Of a stretch of DNA of 64,000 nucleotides, positions 63,384 to 64,000 are shown piece by piece; the stretch's first letter is position 1; each line of letters opens with the position of its first letter. Source of the stretch: Tetrahymena thermophila SB210 (lineage: Eukaryota; Ciliophora; Oligohymenophorea; Hymenostomatida; Tetrahymenidae). A program made the translations under genes and the position numbers. The stretch lies in NCBI RefSeq assembly GCF_000189635.1, contig NW_002476414.1:81870-145869 (forward strand). The letters are read 5' to 3'. Below the pieces are notes generated by a model. It saw only the letters and a program-made list of their open reading frames with translations, did not search any database and had not been told where the DNA came from.

Positions 63384-64000
63384 TTTTATAATAAATGATA
63401 TGATTTAATATTTTATGTTTTTTGCAGCTAATCTGTATAAATATTTAGAATATTCTGTGTTGTTTGTCTATCTATGCAGACGTTATGAGTATTAACAATC
63501 TTTTTTGGCTAAGAAATAAATATTATGGTCGACTTTATGGTGACTAGTTTCCTTAAAATTGAGAGTTTGTTTGTTTATTGAAAAGCAAAGTATTTTTTAA
63601 ATCTAATTTAATTAATTTATCAAATAATATTGAATGCTTTCAGATATTTCTTTTGATTAACTTTTTTTTTAGTTCCTAACTTTTTGATTGATAATTTTTT
63701 GATATTTATTTTCAAGTTAATAATCATTTCTACAAAATTGTTGTTTTTGAACTATATCAAATAACAAAATCACTAATGTTGTTTGTTTGTTAATTTTCAT
63801 ATATAATTTTTGTTTAGATATTTCATTTTTTCTGATTGATTACTTGCTTAATCTTTTTTGTTTTTTTGTTCGCTTCTTTCTTGAACCAAGTAAAAGAAAA
63901 AATTAAGTAAAGCAAATTAATTGATCTCTATTTATTTATTATCATTCTATTTCGCTTATTTTTAAAGAATATCTAAACATTTTTTGCATTAATTTCCGTA
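63384..64000. other. AT-rich upstream region to window end
   Basis: Upstream of the MGNMMCC gene; it should contain its promoter. T-rich with TTTGTTTGTT runs. No gene seen. Confidence 0.45.

Overview
The window is nuclear DNA of a ciliate, most likely Tetrahymena thermophila or a close relative. Base composition is very AT-rich. TAA and TAG are read as glutamine and TGA is the only stop. The code is visible at conserved positions: in the XPB-like helicase the Gln codons of the SRRQEVQRLGRI block (motif VI) are TAA, and every recognisable gene ends in TGA. Introns are short, AT-rich and GT..AG. Standard-code ORF calling therefore fragments nearly every real gene here, and all calls below use the ciliate code.

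Layout. (1) 1-24 kb: three copies of tRNA-Asp(GUC) are spread over the window (1.2, 13.7 and 38.0 kb). Between 3.9 and 23.6 kb lies a family of small secreted Cys-rich proteins (113-129 aa, about 8 Cys, N-terminal signal, hydrophobic C-terminal tail of GPI-signal type). Eight copies are intact, one has a nonsense codon and one is a 3' fragment; both strands are used. The spacers carry degenerate 250-290 bp repeats, a long palindromic element and microsatellites. (2) 24-30 kb: a minus-strand array of LRR exons, each exactly 90 nt and in the same phase, with a basic period of 342 bp, plus candidate small mobile elements. (3) 30-33 kb: a five-exon XPB/ERCC3-like helicase (minus) carrying a 5-bp duplication that breaks the frame and an unusual DETQ in place of the DEVH box. 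(4) 33.4-33.8 kb: a 100-N assembly gap flanked by a G16 run on one side and a C-run on the other, with a direct repeat on both sides of the gap. (5) 35.4-40.7 kb: two long Gln/Lys/Asn-rich coiled-coil genes (minus). (6) 41.3-51.3 kb: four near-identical immobilization-antigen-like genes and two paralogous zinc-finger/coiled-coil genes, all minus, produced by tandem and segmental duplication. (7) 52-64 kb: single-copy genes: gamma-glutamyl hydrolase (-), a three-exon multi-pass membrane protein (+), deoxyhypusine synthase (-, three exons) and a protein starting MGNMMCC that is a candidate for double acylation (-).

How they work together: there are no operons, as expected in a ciliate nucleus. 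The main theme is two unrelated expanding families of predicted surface proteins next to fast-evolving repeat genes, followed by conserved housekeeping genes (folate hydrolysis, eIF5A hypusination). I see no telomere and no exact chromosome breakage sequence. From sequence alone I cannot say whether this is micronuclear or macronuclear DNA.
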